NCBI GenBank assembly: GCA_002701555.1
Contig: NZVS01000072.1
Span: 35,765-57,472, forward strand
DNA length: 21,708 bases
Direction of reading: 5' to 3'
DNA from: Alphaproteobacteria bacterium
GTDB taxonomy: Bacteria > Pseudomonadota > Alphaproteobacteria > Micavibrionales > Micavibrionaceae
Within the stretch, counting starts at the first letter, position 1, and each line of letters begins with the position of its first letter. Shown here piece by piece: positions 14,715 to 21,708 of this stretch. A program made the position numbers and the translations under genes. The notes under the pieces are model-generated. The model saw only the letters and a list, made by a program, of their open reading frames with translations, searched no databases and had not been told where the DNA came from.

Positions 14715-14743
14715 TTGCATAATTACCATAATATATGTATATA
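14715..14743 (+). promoter_or_regulatory. Candidate promoter of the 14799 gene
   Basis: TTGCAT (14715-14720) and TATATA (14738-14743) are 17 bases apart; each matches 4 of 6 consensus positions. The -10 element overlaps the ATATATGT repeats. The leader would be about 50 bases. Confidence 0.35.
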
Positions 14744-14781
14744 TATGTCCAAGTTTAAAGAAATATATGTAAACCATATAT
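14731..14781 (+). repeat. Three ATATATGT repeats and an inverted copy before the 14799 gene
   Basis: ATATATGT occurs at 14731-14738, 14741-14748 and 14763-14770, spaced 10 and 22 bases, close to one and two helical turns. The third copy is part of a perfect inverted repeat ATATATG-taaac-CATATAT (14763-14781), just upstream of the AAGAAGGTG ribosome site. This could be a protein-binding array or an RNA hairpin that affects translation. Confidence 0.5.
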
Positions 14782-14798
14782 AAAGAAGGTGTGTAAAA

Positions 14799-16277
14799 AT
14801 GAATAATAGTAATGAATTAAATTTGGACGGCTACGAGGCTGAAGGTCAGGCACCAAAGACAGGATTTGGAAAAAAACTGTCTTCTATATTCGGCAGAGCT
14901 GCAAATAATATAAAAGAATTTTCTAAGAACCGTGTTTCTGAAGTAAAAGATTTAGGACGCAACTGGCTAGGAACTGCAAAGCTGGCCAAAAATTACCGTT
15001 CAATGTCCGATGAGCAGAAAGCGGAATTTAAGCAAAAACTAAAAGACTCCATGCCAAATACCATGCTTTCAGTAGGTGTTGGTGTTGGTACGAAACTCGC
15101 TGTGGGTAGCGTCGCGATAGGGTCTGGTGTTGCAGGTCTTGCTGCGGGTGCTGCAGTTGCTGCGGGTGCTGCTACAATGACTGTGTCAGCGGCTAAAACA
15201 GCACGCGAAATCTGGGTTGCTCGCGAGGAAAATGAAAAGTTTCGCGATGCTGCAAAACGCATGGGTATTAGAAGTACATTTGCGAATAATGTAAAGAAAA
15301 CCTGGGCAGGTGCCGGATTGGGCGGTATTTTCGGTTTTGGGTTAGCTGCAGGCATGGGCGACATGATTGATTCTTTATCAAATGTGTCCGAAACAGCTAA
15401 TATGGATTTACCTACCGAACATGTCGAGGTCGCAAACGAGTTTTCTGCCCCTGCAGAGACTGTTGAGCCTGCTGACATAGATGTGCCGGTTGAAAATGTT
15501 GAGCCTGAAGCAGGCGATGTTGGCGAGCCTGTAGTCGAGGATGTGCCAGCGGAAACCCCTTCAATGAATGCGGCCGAAGCACAAGCTTTGAAAGATGAGG
15601 CACTTGAGCTTTATCGTAGCGGTGGAACACAAGAAGATGTTGTTCGTGCTATTGAAATGTATGAGCAGGCAGCAGAGGCAGGAAATGCGCAGGCTGCTGC
15701 TGATTTGGCTTACCTTAAGGCAAATGGTGTTTATGAAACAGCGATGAACCACCCGGTTTCGCCAAGTTCGATGGATGGATTTGAGGCTCCGGAAGCCGAA
15801 ACAGCTGAATATGAATATCAGCCTGATAGTGAAGTCGGCACAGAAACTGAAGATACGCCATCAAGTCCTGTTTCACCACATGGTGAATATTATAAGGACC
15901 TTCAAGGTGATGATCTTTATAATAATGCCCAGTCAGAAGAAAGCTATGATGTTCCTGTCGCAGAGGATGATTATGCTACAGAATACGCTCCTGTGGAAAC
16001 CGATACATATGCGCCTGAAACAGGATACGAGGGCGCAGTAACAACGGATAAAACAGATGTTATCACAACTTGCAGAAGCGTTGGTGAAGCAGAGATAAAC
16101 GGCGAATTGCGCTCTAATTTCATGTGTACAGATCCGCTTGCAGAAAATCTTGAGAGAGGTGACGCAATCGATTTCGTAAATGATAATGGTGATATTGACC
16201 GCTATATTTATACAGATGAAGAGCCTGTGAACACCTGGAGCTTTTTCGCAAGAGTAAAAAATACTTTTGGCCTATAG
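14799..16277 (+). CDS. Large unrecognised protein: glycine-zipper segments, Sel1-like motif, acidic Tyr-rich tail
   Basis: A 492-residue protein with no signal peptide. Residues 1-85 are basic and helical. About 87-130 is a long Gly/Ala-rich hydrophobic stretch (SVGVGVGTKLAVGSVAIGSG and AGLAAGAAVAAGAATM), and a second (GAGLGGIFGFGLAAGMGDMI) lies near 172-191, resembling glycine-zipper membrane hairpins. About 205-258 is acidic with VEP and DVP repeats. About 262-310 resembles a Sel1/TPR unit (AIEMYEQAAEAGNAQAAADL). About 330-425 is acidic and Tyr-rich with repeated DVPVAEDDYATEYAPVE-like phrases. The last 70 residues look globular with two cysteines. AAGAAGGTG precedes the ATG and a strong terminator follows. 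I know no matching family; membrane insertion and secretion are inferences. Confidence 0.65.
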   Translation: MNNSNELNLDGYEAEGQAPKTGFGKKLSSIFGRAANNIKEFSKNRVSEVKDLGRNWLGTAKLAKNYRSMSDEQKAEFKQKLKDSMPNTMLSVGVGVGTKLAVGSVAIGSGVAGLAAGAAVAAGAATMTVSAAKTAREIWVAREENEKFRDAAKRMGIRSTFANNVKKTWAGAGLGGIFGFGLAAGMGDMIDSLSNVSETANMDLPTEHVEVANEFSAPAETVEPADIDVPVENVEPEAGDVGEPVVEDVPAETPSMNAAEAQALKDEALELYRSGGTQEDVVRAIEMYEQAAEAGNAQAAADLAYLKANGVYETAMNHPVSPSSMDGFEAPEAETAEYEYQPDSEVGTETEDTPSSPVSPHGEYYKDLQGDDLYNNAQSEESYDVPVAEDDYATEYAPVETDTYAPETGYEGAVTTDKTDVITTCRSVGEAEINGELRSNFMCTDPLAENLERGDAIDFVNDNGDIDRYIYTDEEPVNTWSFFARVKNTFGL

Positions 16278-16298
16278 AGAATTTACACACCCAAAGAT

Positions 16299-16329
16299 AA
16301 AGCCCTCGAGATTTTCGGGGGCTTTTTTT
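16299..16329 (+). terminator. Rho-independent terminator after the 14799 gene
   Basis: AAAGCCCTCGA (16299-16309) pairs with TTCGGGGGCTTT (16314-16325) around the loop GATT, followed by a T run to 16329. It sits between convergent genes and may also stop the minus-strand peptidase transcript. Confidence 0.85.
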
Positions 16330-16355
16330 ATAACTAAATTTTGTGAATTTTTATA

Positions 16356-17915
16356 TTATTTTAGAAAAGGAAGATGCCATCTTTTGCTGCTATTTTTCGC
16401 CTCTTCCCAGATTGAGGGTGCCTCTATGAGAGGGGCAAGTCTATTCTCATCACGTTCTCTGAATTCTTTTTTCAGGTCTAAAGAGTAGTCAATCATTCTG
16501 TCGGTAAAACCATTCTGGTTGCTGCCTGAAATAAACAAGCCGGAACTTCTGATTTTGGCATTGTTGCTAAAGCGAATCGTCCAGTCGCCCTTCGTGTCTT
16601 CTCCCAGAAAGCCGGTGCTTCTAAAAACAATTCCTTTTGAGTTGCCACTATCATTTTGAGAATCTTTATGTAGCTCAAGGGTGTATTCCGTACCCGATGG
16701 GGAGACGAGGGTCGCGCCGCGCATTAAAAAATATTCAAAAGCATCATCAACTTGCACTTGTGCCCGGCCAATAACTGTACCTGCTACAAAATCTTGTTCT
16801 ATTCGAACAAGTGTTTCAGGGCCACCAGTGTTTTTTCCTTCGGCTGTCTCCTGAACCTGAATATCCTGCAAACACTTATTTTTATTTTCACCATAATTAT
16901 AATTTAAAAGACGGCGCGTCATGCCTTCATCGGCAAGTCCGTAACCGCGCTGCCTATCATTAAAATACTGTCCGCGCGCATTTTTAATGCTGGGTTTTAA
17001 GGCAACCGCACCTGAGAGTGTCGCCGCCCAAATAGAGTAAGTTGATCTCGGGCATACCCTGTTCTCATCACTATATTCTAAAACCACAGAGCTCATGACA
17101 CCTCCAAAATAGGGAGCGGCAAACGATGTTCCGCTGAGACCGCCAACCATTTCACCTGCGTCGGGGCTTACTAAAGAATCATTATATGCACTTAATCCAT
17201 ATTTCTCTATTAGTCCTCTGGCACGGCCCTCTGTCGGATAATAATCATATTCAAAACCACGTGCAAAAGCATTGAAAAATATAATGTCAGCACCAGGAGA
17301 GCTATATCCCGGAACCCCTACTGTGTGGAATGCACCCACCTTTATCTGGGTGTCGCTAAAAAATACCGGATCCGCACCCCTATCAAAAGAATTTACACGA
17401 TCATATCCGCTGTTCCCCGCGGCTTTGAATATAATTGTGCGTGATTTTTCCGCCCAAAATTGAAATGCCTCACTGGCTGAAAAATCAGGCGCACTACCTA
17501 CTGAAGATGAAATTGTAACAACTGGTGTTGCCGTAAAGACATTATTGATCGCGGTAGGTTCCTTGCTTGTTAAATCAATATTGTAATAGCGGCCATTGAC
17601 AAATCCGGCGCTATTTTCATTGGCACCATTCCAAGAGTAATAAGCATCTGACAATATTTGGGCAGAAGCCAGAGCATGGAGGCTATAAAAATCATTATCG
17701 CCTAACATACCTTCCCCATCCATGCCCATTTTAATATCTTCAATATGTATAACGAGATTATTGGGTTGGACTTCTTCTGCTGAGGTGTATTCGGGACCAG
17801 AAATGTCAGTATTTAGTTCACGGTCGGGTGTATGGCTTTCCGGACTGCAACCCGCCAAAGCCAATCCCGTAAAGACTGGCACTAAAGATGCGGATTTTAG
17901 AACGGATTTAAACAT
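16356..17915 (-). CDS. Subtilisin-family (S8) serine protease lipoprotein with P-domain
   Basis: Taken from the ATG at 17913-17915 (519 residues), which has GGGAAGG just upstream; the ATG at 17927 probably lies before the transcription start. Lipoprotein signal MFKSVLKSASLVPVFTGLAL then AGC (Cys23). The catalytic serine motif GLSGTSFAAPYFGG (Ser264) and the oxyanion site FKAAGNSGYD (Asn168) are clear. Asp and His are less canonical: best candidates are D60 in VIHIEDIKMG and H80 in SLHALASAQIL, instead of the usual DTG and HGTH forms. Residues about 380-470 look like a P-domain (LVSPSGTEYTLELHKDS, GFLGEDTKGDWTIRF), usual in proprotein-convertase-like subtilases. It probably acts at the cell envelope or surface. 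Substrates are unknown; the neighbouring secreted proteins are candidates only by proximity. Confidence 0.82.
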   Translation of the reverse strand: MFKSVLKSASLVPVFTGLALAGCSPESHTPDRELNTDISGPEYTSAEEVQPNNLVIHIEDIKMGMDGEGMLGDNDFYSLHALASAQILSDAYYSWNGANENSAGFVNGRYYNIDLTSKEPTAINNVFTATPVVTISSSVGSAPDFSASEAFQFWAEKSRTIIFKAAGNSGYDRVNSFDRGADPVFFSDTQIKVGAFHTVGVPGYSSPGADIIFFNAFARGFEYDYYPTEGRARGLIEKYGLSAYNDSLVSPDAGEMVGGLSGTSFAAPYFGGVMSSVVLEYSDENRVCPRSTYSIWAATLSGAVALKPSIKNARGQYFNDRQRGYGLADEGMTRRLLNYNYGENKNKCLQDIQVQETAEGKNTGGPETLVRIEQDFVAGTVIGRAQVQVDDAFEYFLMRGATLVSPSGTEYTLELHKDSQNDSGNSKGIVFRSTGFLGEDTKGDWTIRFSNNAKIRSSGLFISGSNQNGFTDRMIDYSLDLKKEFRERDENRLAPLIEAPSIWEEAKNSSKRWHLPFLK

Positions 17916-17929
17916 ATACCTTCCCATAA

Positions 17930-17935
17930 ATTATA
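17930..17935 (-). promoter_or_regulatory. -10 element of the protease gene
   Basis: A perfect TATAAT on the minus strand lies 15 bases before the ATG at 17915. No TTGACA stands at the proper distance, so the -35 contact is weak or depends on an activator. A start near 17923 would exclude the upstream ATG at 17927. Confidence 0.45.
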
Positions 17936-17972
17936 CTTGTCATAATAAATAAATATCATCCGAAGTTCAAGG

Positions 17973-18012
17973 AAAAAGCGGAAAAAAACATTTTAATGCT
18001 ATTTTCCGCTTT
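17973..18012 (-). terminator. Rho-independent terminator after the outer-membrane protein gene
   Basis: On the minus strand AAAGCGGAAAA (complement of 18002-18012) pairs with TTTTCCGCTTT (complement of 17975-17985), an 11-base-pair stem followed by a short T run. It lies about 27 bases past the stop at 18039. Confidence 0.65.
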
Positions 18013-18038
18013 CCTCAAAAACTTTTTATAAAGAGGCT

Positions 18039-19145
18039 CTAAAAAGCTTTTTGCCACCCTATAGTAATGGCATAGTCCCGCTCCATCTGCGGGCCGTTTA
18101 GATTTTGATAAACAGGTGCTGTAACTTCAAAGGCTACCCTGTGTCCTTCTAGCGGCCCGTTTTGGAAAAGATAGTTGGCGCCTGCTGATAAGGATAGACG
18201 TTCCCCACCATAATTATCAGGATTTGCGGTTTGTACCGGTGCCATAATATTAGTATCCATTCCCTCAATTTGCCCTTCGGTTTCCGCGGTGGCACGAAGA
18301 GAGGTACTAAAAGCGGATGTCCATAGATAGCTTCCCCAAGCGGTGAGCTGGTGTTTATCTCCTAACGCATAATCCTGACTATTTTCACCGAGACGGAAAG
18401 TAGCCCGATATTGCGTACCCCATCCCCAATTTCCTGCGTTTCCGTAATAGGTTATGCCTGGCAAAAGATCATATGTACCCGAACCTAATTGCATCGCATA
18501 TGGAAGTCTCAGCCGCGGCGTAGTGCCCATAGGTGTCAAAACATCATCCTCTTCCTTTATAGACCCTGTGGGAAGAGATAGACCGGCGTTCAAATGTAGA
18601 TGATGTGTCTTGTCGTCATACAAGCCTACAAGACCAGAAACAGTAGTATCGCCCAAACCTTGGGCTTTTGTTGTAAATCGACCAAGTTCTGTGGTGCCAG
18701 CCATCCCGGCATAAGTTAAGTGCTCCATCTCGCGATCCAGATATTGCCCCATAACCATCAATGTAAGCCAATCACTTGGCGCGTACATACCGCCTAACAT
18801 ATGCATATCTGTATCCATCTCCAGCGGAACGACACGCAATGTCGGTGGAGGTGCAAAAGGGTTTGGCGTTGTTGTAACGATTTCATCCGGCGATAGGGAA
18901 TCTGTCCCATCTCGGTTACCTTCCATGTGCATCCGCATAAAACGGTAAGATACCATCCATTCACCTGCTTTGTGGCGATGGTCACCCATAACCCCTATAG
19001 GGGCGTGACTGTCGGCGCGTGAGACCTGGTTTTTTTGATCCGCATTACCAAAATGCGCCTCATGTGCATTTATAGGGTGCTGATTTAAAAATATGCCGGT
19101 TATTATACAGGCGGCAAACAGGCCTGTTTTGATCAAATTATTCAT
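18039..19145 (-). CDS. His/Met-rich outer-membrane beta-barrel protein, metal-associated family
   Basis: A 368-residue protein with a signal peptide (MNNLIKTGLFAACIITGIFL then NQHPINAHEAHF). The N-terminal mature part is rich in His and Met: HEAHFGN, SHAPIGVMGDHRHKAGEW, YRFMRMHMEG and MDTDMHMLGGMYAPSDWLTL. The rest is a run of amphipathic strands ending in the aromatic-terminated DYAITIGWQKAF, typical of outer-membrane barrels. It resembles proteins annotated simply as 'transporter' (related to the phenol-degradation MetA barrel family) that occur with copper-resistance genes. Metal binding is inferred from composition and from the DUF2946 neighbour 38 bases upstream. AAAGGA precedes the ATG, and a TATAAT (19162-19167) could give it a separate promoter. 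Confidence 0.72.
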   Translation of the reverse strand: MNNLIKTGLFAACIITGIFLNQHPINAHEAHFGNADQKNQVSRADSHAPIGVMGDHRHKAGEWMVSYRFMRMHMEGNRDGTDSLSPDEIVTTTPNPFAPPPTLRVVPLEMDTDMHMLGGMYAPSDWLTLMVMGQYLDREMEHLTYAGMAGTTELGRFTTKAQGLGDTTVSGLVGLYDDKTHHLHLNAGLSLPTGSIKEEDDVLTPMGTTPRLRLPYAMQLGSGTYDLLPGITYYGNAGNWGWGTQYRATFRLGENSQDYALGDKHQLTAWGSYLWTSAFSTSLRATAETEGQIEGMDTNIMAPVQTANPDNYGGERLSLSAGANYLFQNGPLEGHRVAFEVTAPVYQNLNGPQMERDYAITIGWQKAF

Positions 19146-19161
19146 TGATTTGTCCTTTAAA

Positions 19162-19167
19162 ATTATA
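19162..19167 (-). promoter_or_regulatory. -10-like TATAAT before the outer-membrane protein gene
   Basis: A perfect TATAAT on the minus strand lies in the 38-base gap between the DUF2946 gene and the outer-membrane protein gene. No clear -35 is present, so co-transcription from metE may dominate. Confidence 0.3.
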
Positions 19168-19183
19168 AGTTTTGTTATGTGTC

Positions 19184-19552
19184 TTAAGCTTTAAAGGATT
19201 TGGGCGGAGCGCGGGTATCGGGTTGAACACGTACCGTTTTTATATAAGCACTTTCCTGTTCACGTACCTGAACAGGAAGAACTAGTTGACCTGATAAATT
19301 AAATCTAGGGGCTGCGGATGTAAGTGCGGCGGAAAAGCTGGAGCAAAACAGGCAGTTTTCATCCGAAATTTGACCATTATGCCCGCTGTCATTGTCTGTG
19401 TCCGCATCGGAGAGCGCTATTTTTTGTAGTCCTGACCCGGTGCAGATTTCCAGATATTTTGTCGCCTCGCCACCCCATAATTTTACACAGGCAGGTGACA
19501 ATATTCCCGCCAGAAATGTCAGTATAAAAAAAGCGGATAATGTGCGACGCAT
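19184..19552 (-). CDS. DUF2946 family protein
   Basis: A 122-residue protein with an N-terminal hydrophobic signal or anchor (MRRTLSAFFILTFLAGILSP then ACVKLWGG) and cysteines in PAC, EICTG and a CLFC pair at about 68-71. It ends near TRAPPKSFKA; the RAPP terminus together with the CxxC motif is the DUF2946 signature. Members are small exported proteins often found beside copper chaperones and TonB-dependent copper receptors, so a role in copper handling is likely but unproven. It starts 22 bases after the metE stop with only a weak ribosome site, and is followed 38 bases later by the His/Met-rich barrel gene, suggesting a metal-related operon tail. Confidence 0.7.
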   Translation of the reverse strand: MRRTLSAFFILTFLAGILSPACVKLWGGEATKYLEICTGSGLQKIALSDADTDNDSGHNGQISDENCLFCSSFSAALTSAAPRFNLSGQLVLPVQVREQESAYIKTVRVQPDTRAPPKSFKA

Positions 19553-19574
19553 GAAGCTTGCAACCTAAAGCGTA

Positions 19575-21708
19575 TTAGCCAGTTTTACGATTCCCTGCTT
19601 TATGACGCATTTCCCGCGCAGCCGCAATCATATTTTCTAAGGCCGGTTTTACTTCTTCCCAGCCACGCGTTTTCAAGCCACAATCAGGATTAACCCAAAG
19701 AAGAGCGGGATCAATAACTTTGGCGGCCTTTTGCAGTAAAGCAACCATCTCATCTTTGGTAGGAATGCGTGGTGAATGAATATCATAAACACCGGGGCCT
19801 ATTTCATTTGGATAGTTATAGTTCACAAAAGCATCCAGTAATTCCATTTGAGACCGCGATGTTTCAATGGAAATAACATCAGCATCCAGTGCAGCAATTG
19901 CCTCAATAATATCATTAAATTCCGAATAACACATATGTGTATGAATTTGTGTTTCATCCTGAACCGAGCAAGTAGCAAGCTTGAAACTGTCAACTGCCCA
20001 ATCAAGATAAGCTTTCCAGTCGTCGCGTCGTAAGGGTAGGCCTTCTCGTATTGCAGGTTCGTCCACCTGAATAGCTTGAATACCTGAAGCCTCAAGGTCT
20101 GAAACCTCATCGCGTATGGCAAGCGCAATCTGTCGGCAAGATGTTTCCAATGTCACATCATCACGTTTAAAAGACCAGAAAAGAATGGTAATGGGCCCGG
20201 TCAACATCCCCTTCATTGGGCGGTCTGTCAGGCTTTGTGCAAATTTACTCCATACCACTGTCATTGCTTTCGGGCGGGATACATCCCCATATATTATTGG
20301 CGGCTTCACACAACGTGATCCATAAGATTGAACCCAGCCTAATTTAGAAAAAATATAGCCGTCCAATTGCTCACCAAAATACTCGACCATGTCATTTCTT
20401 TCGGCTTCACCATGAACAAGCATGTCCATGTCTATTTCTTCCTGATAACGAACAACTTGCTCAATTTCAGCTTTCATAGCACGTTCATAATCCTCAATGC
20501 TGATATCACCTTTTTTAAAAGTCGCACGTTTTTTACGGATATCTTGGGTTTGTGGAAACGAGCCTATAGTGGTAGTGGGGTATGCCGGAAGATTAAGGGC
20601 TTCTTCCTGCGCCTTTTGTCTTTTTGCAAATTCATTCCTGCGTTTTGACATATCGGGAGTTACATTGGCCAGTCTTTCCTTGACTTTCCCATTGTGTATA
20701 CGGGGGGATGTGCGTCTTTCTTCCGCTATTTTATCACTCTCGGCAATAGCTTCTGAAATTTCGCCAGCACCATCGCGGGCGCCTTTTGCAAGTATGGAAA
20801 TTTCGGCCAATTTTTGTTTAGCAAAGGCCATCCAGCTTTTGATCTGATCGTCCATCTTTGTTTCTAGATCAAGATCTATAGGCACGTGCAGCAAAGACGA
20901 ACTGGAAGATACCATAATTTTTTCATGTCCCAGTTTGTTGACGGCCTTTTCTACCAAGGCAAGACTTTCGGCAAGATTGTTTTTCCAAATGTAGCGCCCG
21001 TCAACCAATCCCAAAGACAAATATTTTCCGCTTTGAATTTTATCCAGTACAGCAGCAAGTTCATTTTTTGCACGTTTCAAATCAAGATGTATTCCCTCAA
21101 CTGGCAAGCTAAGTGCCAAATCCATATTATCGCGCAGGCCCTCAAAGTAACTTGTGAGCAAAATGTTACCTTTAAAAGCAGTACTAATTTCAGAGTAAGC
21201 GCGCTTGTAAGCCTCTTTCTGGGTATCCGACAAATCCAGAGTTAGGAAAGGCTCATCAACCTGCACCCATTCCACGTTCATATCAGAGAGTTTTTGAAAG
21301 ATTTCTTTATAAACCGGCAGGATATTATCCAATAAGGACATAGTATCGCCGTTATTTTCAAGTTTGCCGAGCGACAGATAAGTCACCGGGCCGATAATAA
21401 CAGGGCGCGTTGTGGTGCCTGCGCGCTTGGCTTCCGTATATTCATCAAAAATCTTGCTTGAGGAAAGTTTGAATTCTTGGTCTTCTTTAAATTCCGGCAC
21501 AATATAATGATAATTTGTATCGAACCATTTGGTCATTTCACAAGCAATTACATCACGGCCATCTGTCTGACTGCCCCGCGCCATTGCGAAATAAAGATCA
21601 AGCCCAATATCATGCCCGTCCCAGTTATATCTATCTGGTACACAACCCAGTGTGGCAGTCATATCCAGAACCTGATCGTAGAGTGAGAAATCGTTGGAAG
21701 GAATATGA
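19575..21708 (-). CDS. metE: Cobalamin-independent methionine synthase, 5' end beyond right edge
   Basis: 710 residues are visible and the frame stays open to the window end. An internal ATG at 21662 looks like a start, but the codons before it read HIPSNDFSLYDQVLD, conserved MetE sequence, so about 45-50 residues are missing compared with E. coli (753). The N-terminal barrel has EMTKWFDTNYHYIVPEF and the C-terminal barrel YPTTTIGSFPQT. Zinc ligands are present: His and Cys in IHTHMCYSEFND, Glu in ISIETSRS, Cys in NPDCGLKTRGW. It transfers a methyl group from methyltetrahydropteroyl-triglutamate to homocysteine in the cytoplasm, making methionine without B12. It is followed at 22 bases by the DUF2946 gene. 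Its regulatory region lies outside the window. Confidence 0.95.
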   Translation of the reverse strand, partial: HIPSNDFSLYDQVLDMTATLGCVPDRYNWDGHDIGLDLYFAMARGSQTDGRDVIACEMTKWFDTNYHYIVPEFKEDQEFKLSSSKIFDEYTEAKRAGTTTRPVIIGPVTYLSLGKLENNGDTMSLLDNILPVYKEIFQKLSDMNVEWVQVDEPFLTLDLSDTQKEAYKRAYSEISTAFKGNILLTSYFEGLRDNMDLALSLPVEGIHLDLKRAKNELAAVLDKIQSGKYLSLGLVDGRYIWKNNLAESLALVEKAVNKLGHEKIMVSSSSSLLHVPIDLDLETKMDDQIKSWMAFAKQKLAEISILAKGARDGAGEISEAIAESDKIAEERRTSPRIHNGKVKERLANVTPDMSKRRNEFAKRQKAQEEALNLPAYPTTTIGSFPQTQDIRKKRATFKKGDISIEDYERAMKAEIEQVVRYQEEIDMDMLVHGEAERNDMVEYFGEQLDGYIFSKLGWVQSYGSRCVKPPIIYGDVSRPKAMTVVWSKFAQSLTDRPMKGMLTGPITILFWSFKRDDVTLETSCRQIALAIRDEVSDLEASGIQAIQVDEPAIREGLPLRRDDWKAYLDWAVDSFKLATCSVQDETQIHTHMCYSEFNDIIEAIAALDADVISIETSRSQMELLDAFVNYNYPNEIGPGVYDIHSPRIPTKDEMVALLQKAAKVIDPALLWVNPDCGLKTRGWEEVKPALENMIAAAREMRHKAGNRKTG

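Noticed and set aside
15775..16041. 88-residue Met/Ile-rich plus-strand frame
   Set aside because: It is an out-of-frame reading inside the 14799 gene.
21660..21662. ATG at 21660-21662 as the start of metE
   Set aside because: The frame stays open to the window edge, and the upstream codons encode conserved MetE sequence, so the gene is truncated by the window.

Overview
The window looks like chromosomal DNA of a low-to-moderate GC alphaproteobacterium. The rnd-kdsD-lptC-lptA gene order, the short HRDC-less RNase D, a full CtrA-type box and the envelope-rich content all fit this. A Micavibrio-like or related lineage is possible, but that is inference from gene order and composition. I saw no rRNA, tRNA, CRISPR array, transposase or integrase. 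No gene-free stretch is longer than about 200 bases.

Layout. Bases 1-3741 (minus strand) are one tight operon: rnd, kdsD, lptC, lptA, a DUF2269 membrane protein and the start of a DUF4166 protein that runs off the left edge. It serves Kdo synthesis and LPS transport, but the usual downstream lptB-rpoN pair is replaced by the two DUF genes. A divergent trkH potassium transporter follows at 3919-5361. Then comes a receiver-plus-degenerate-GGDEF protein (5447-6256) and an exopolysaccharide export set (6388-10933): a beta-barrel porin of the BBP2_2 type, a Wza-like export protein and a fused Wzz/BY-kinase. No glycosyltransferase, flippase or polymerase is present. A strong terminator and a small phage-like orphan protein close this part.

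Bases 11397-17935 form a block of mostly small, independently transcribed envelope and secretion genes: a DJ-1/Hsp31-like protein, an unknown lipoprotein, a YkuD-type L,D-transpeptidase-like protein, a secreted Gly/Ser-repeat protein, a large unrecognised protein with glycine-zipper segments, a Sel1-like motif and an acidic Tyr-rich tail, and a subtilisin-family lipoprotein with a P-domain. Several have nearly perfect sigma70-type promoters (shared TTGACATAA at -35) and clear intrinsic terminators. The divergent 14606-14798 region holds a CtrA-type box and helically phased ATATATGT repeats.

Bases 18039-21708 (minus strand) hold metE (5' end beyond the right edge), a DUF2946 protein and a His/Met-rich outer-membrane protein; the last two point to metal, probably copper, handling.

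Functionally the window is about the cell envelope: LPS assembly, polysaccharide export with a possible nucleotide-signalling input, periplasmic and surface proteins, and metal handling. The least explained parts are the divergent pair at 13691-16277 with its regulatory region, and the degenerate signalling gene beside the export-only polysaccharide module.
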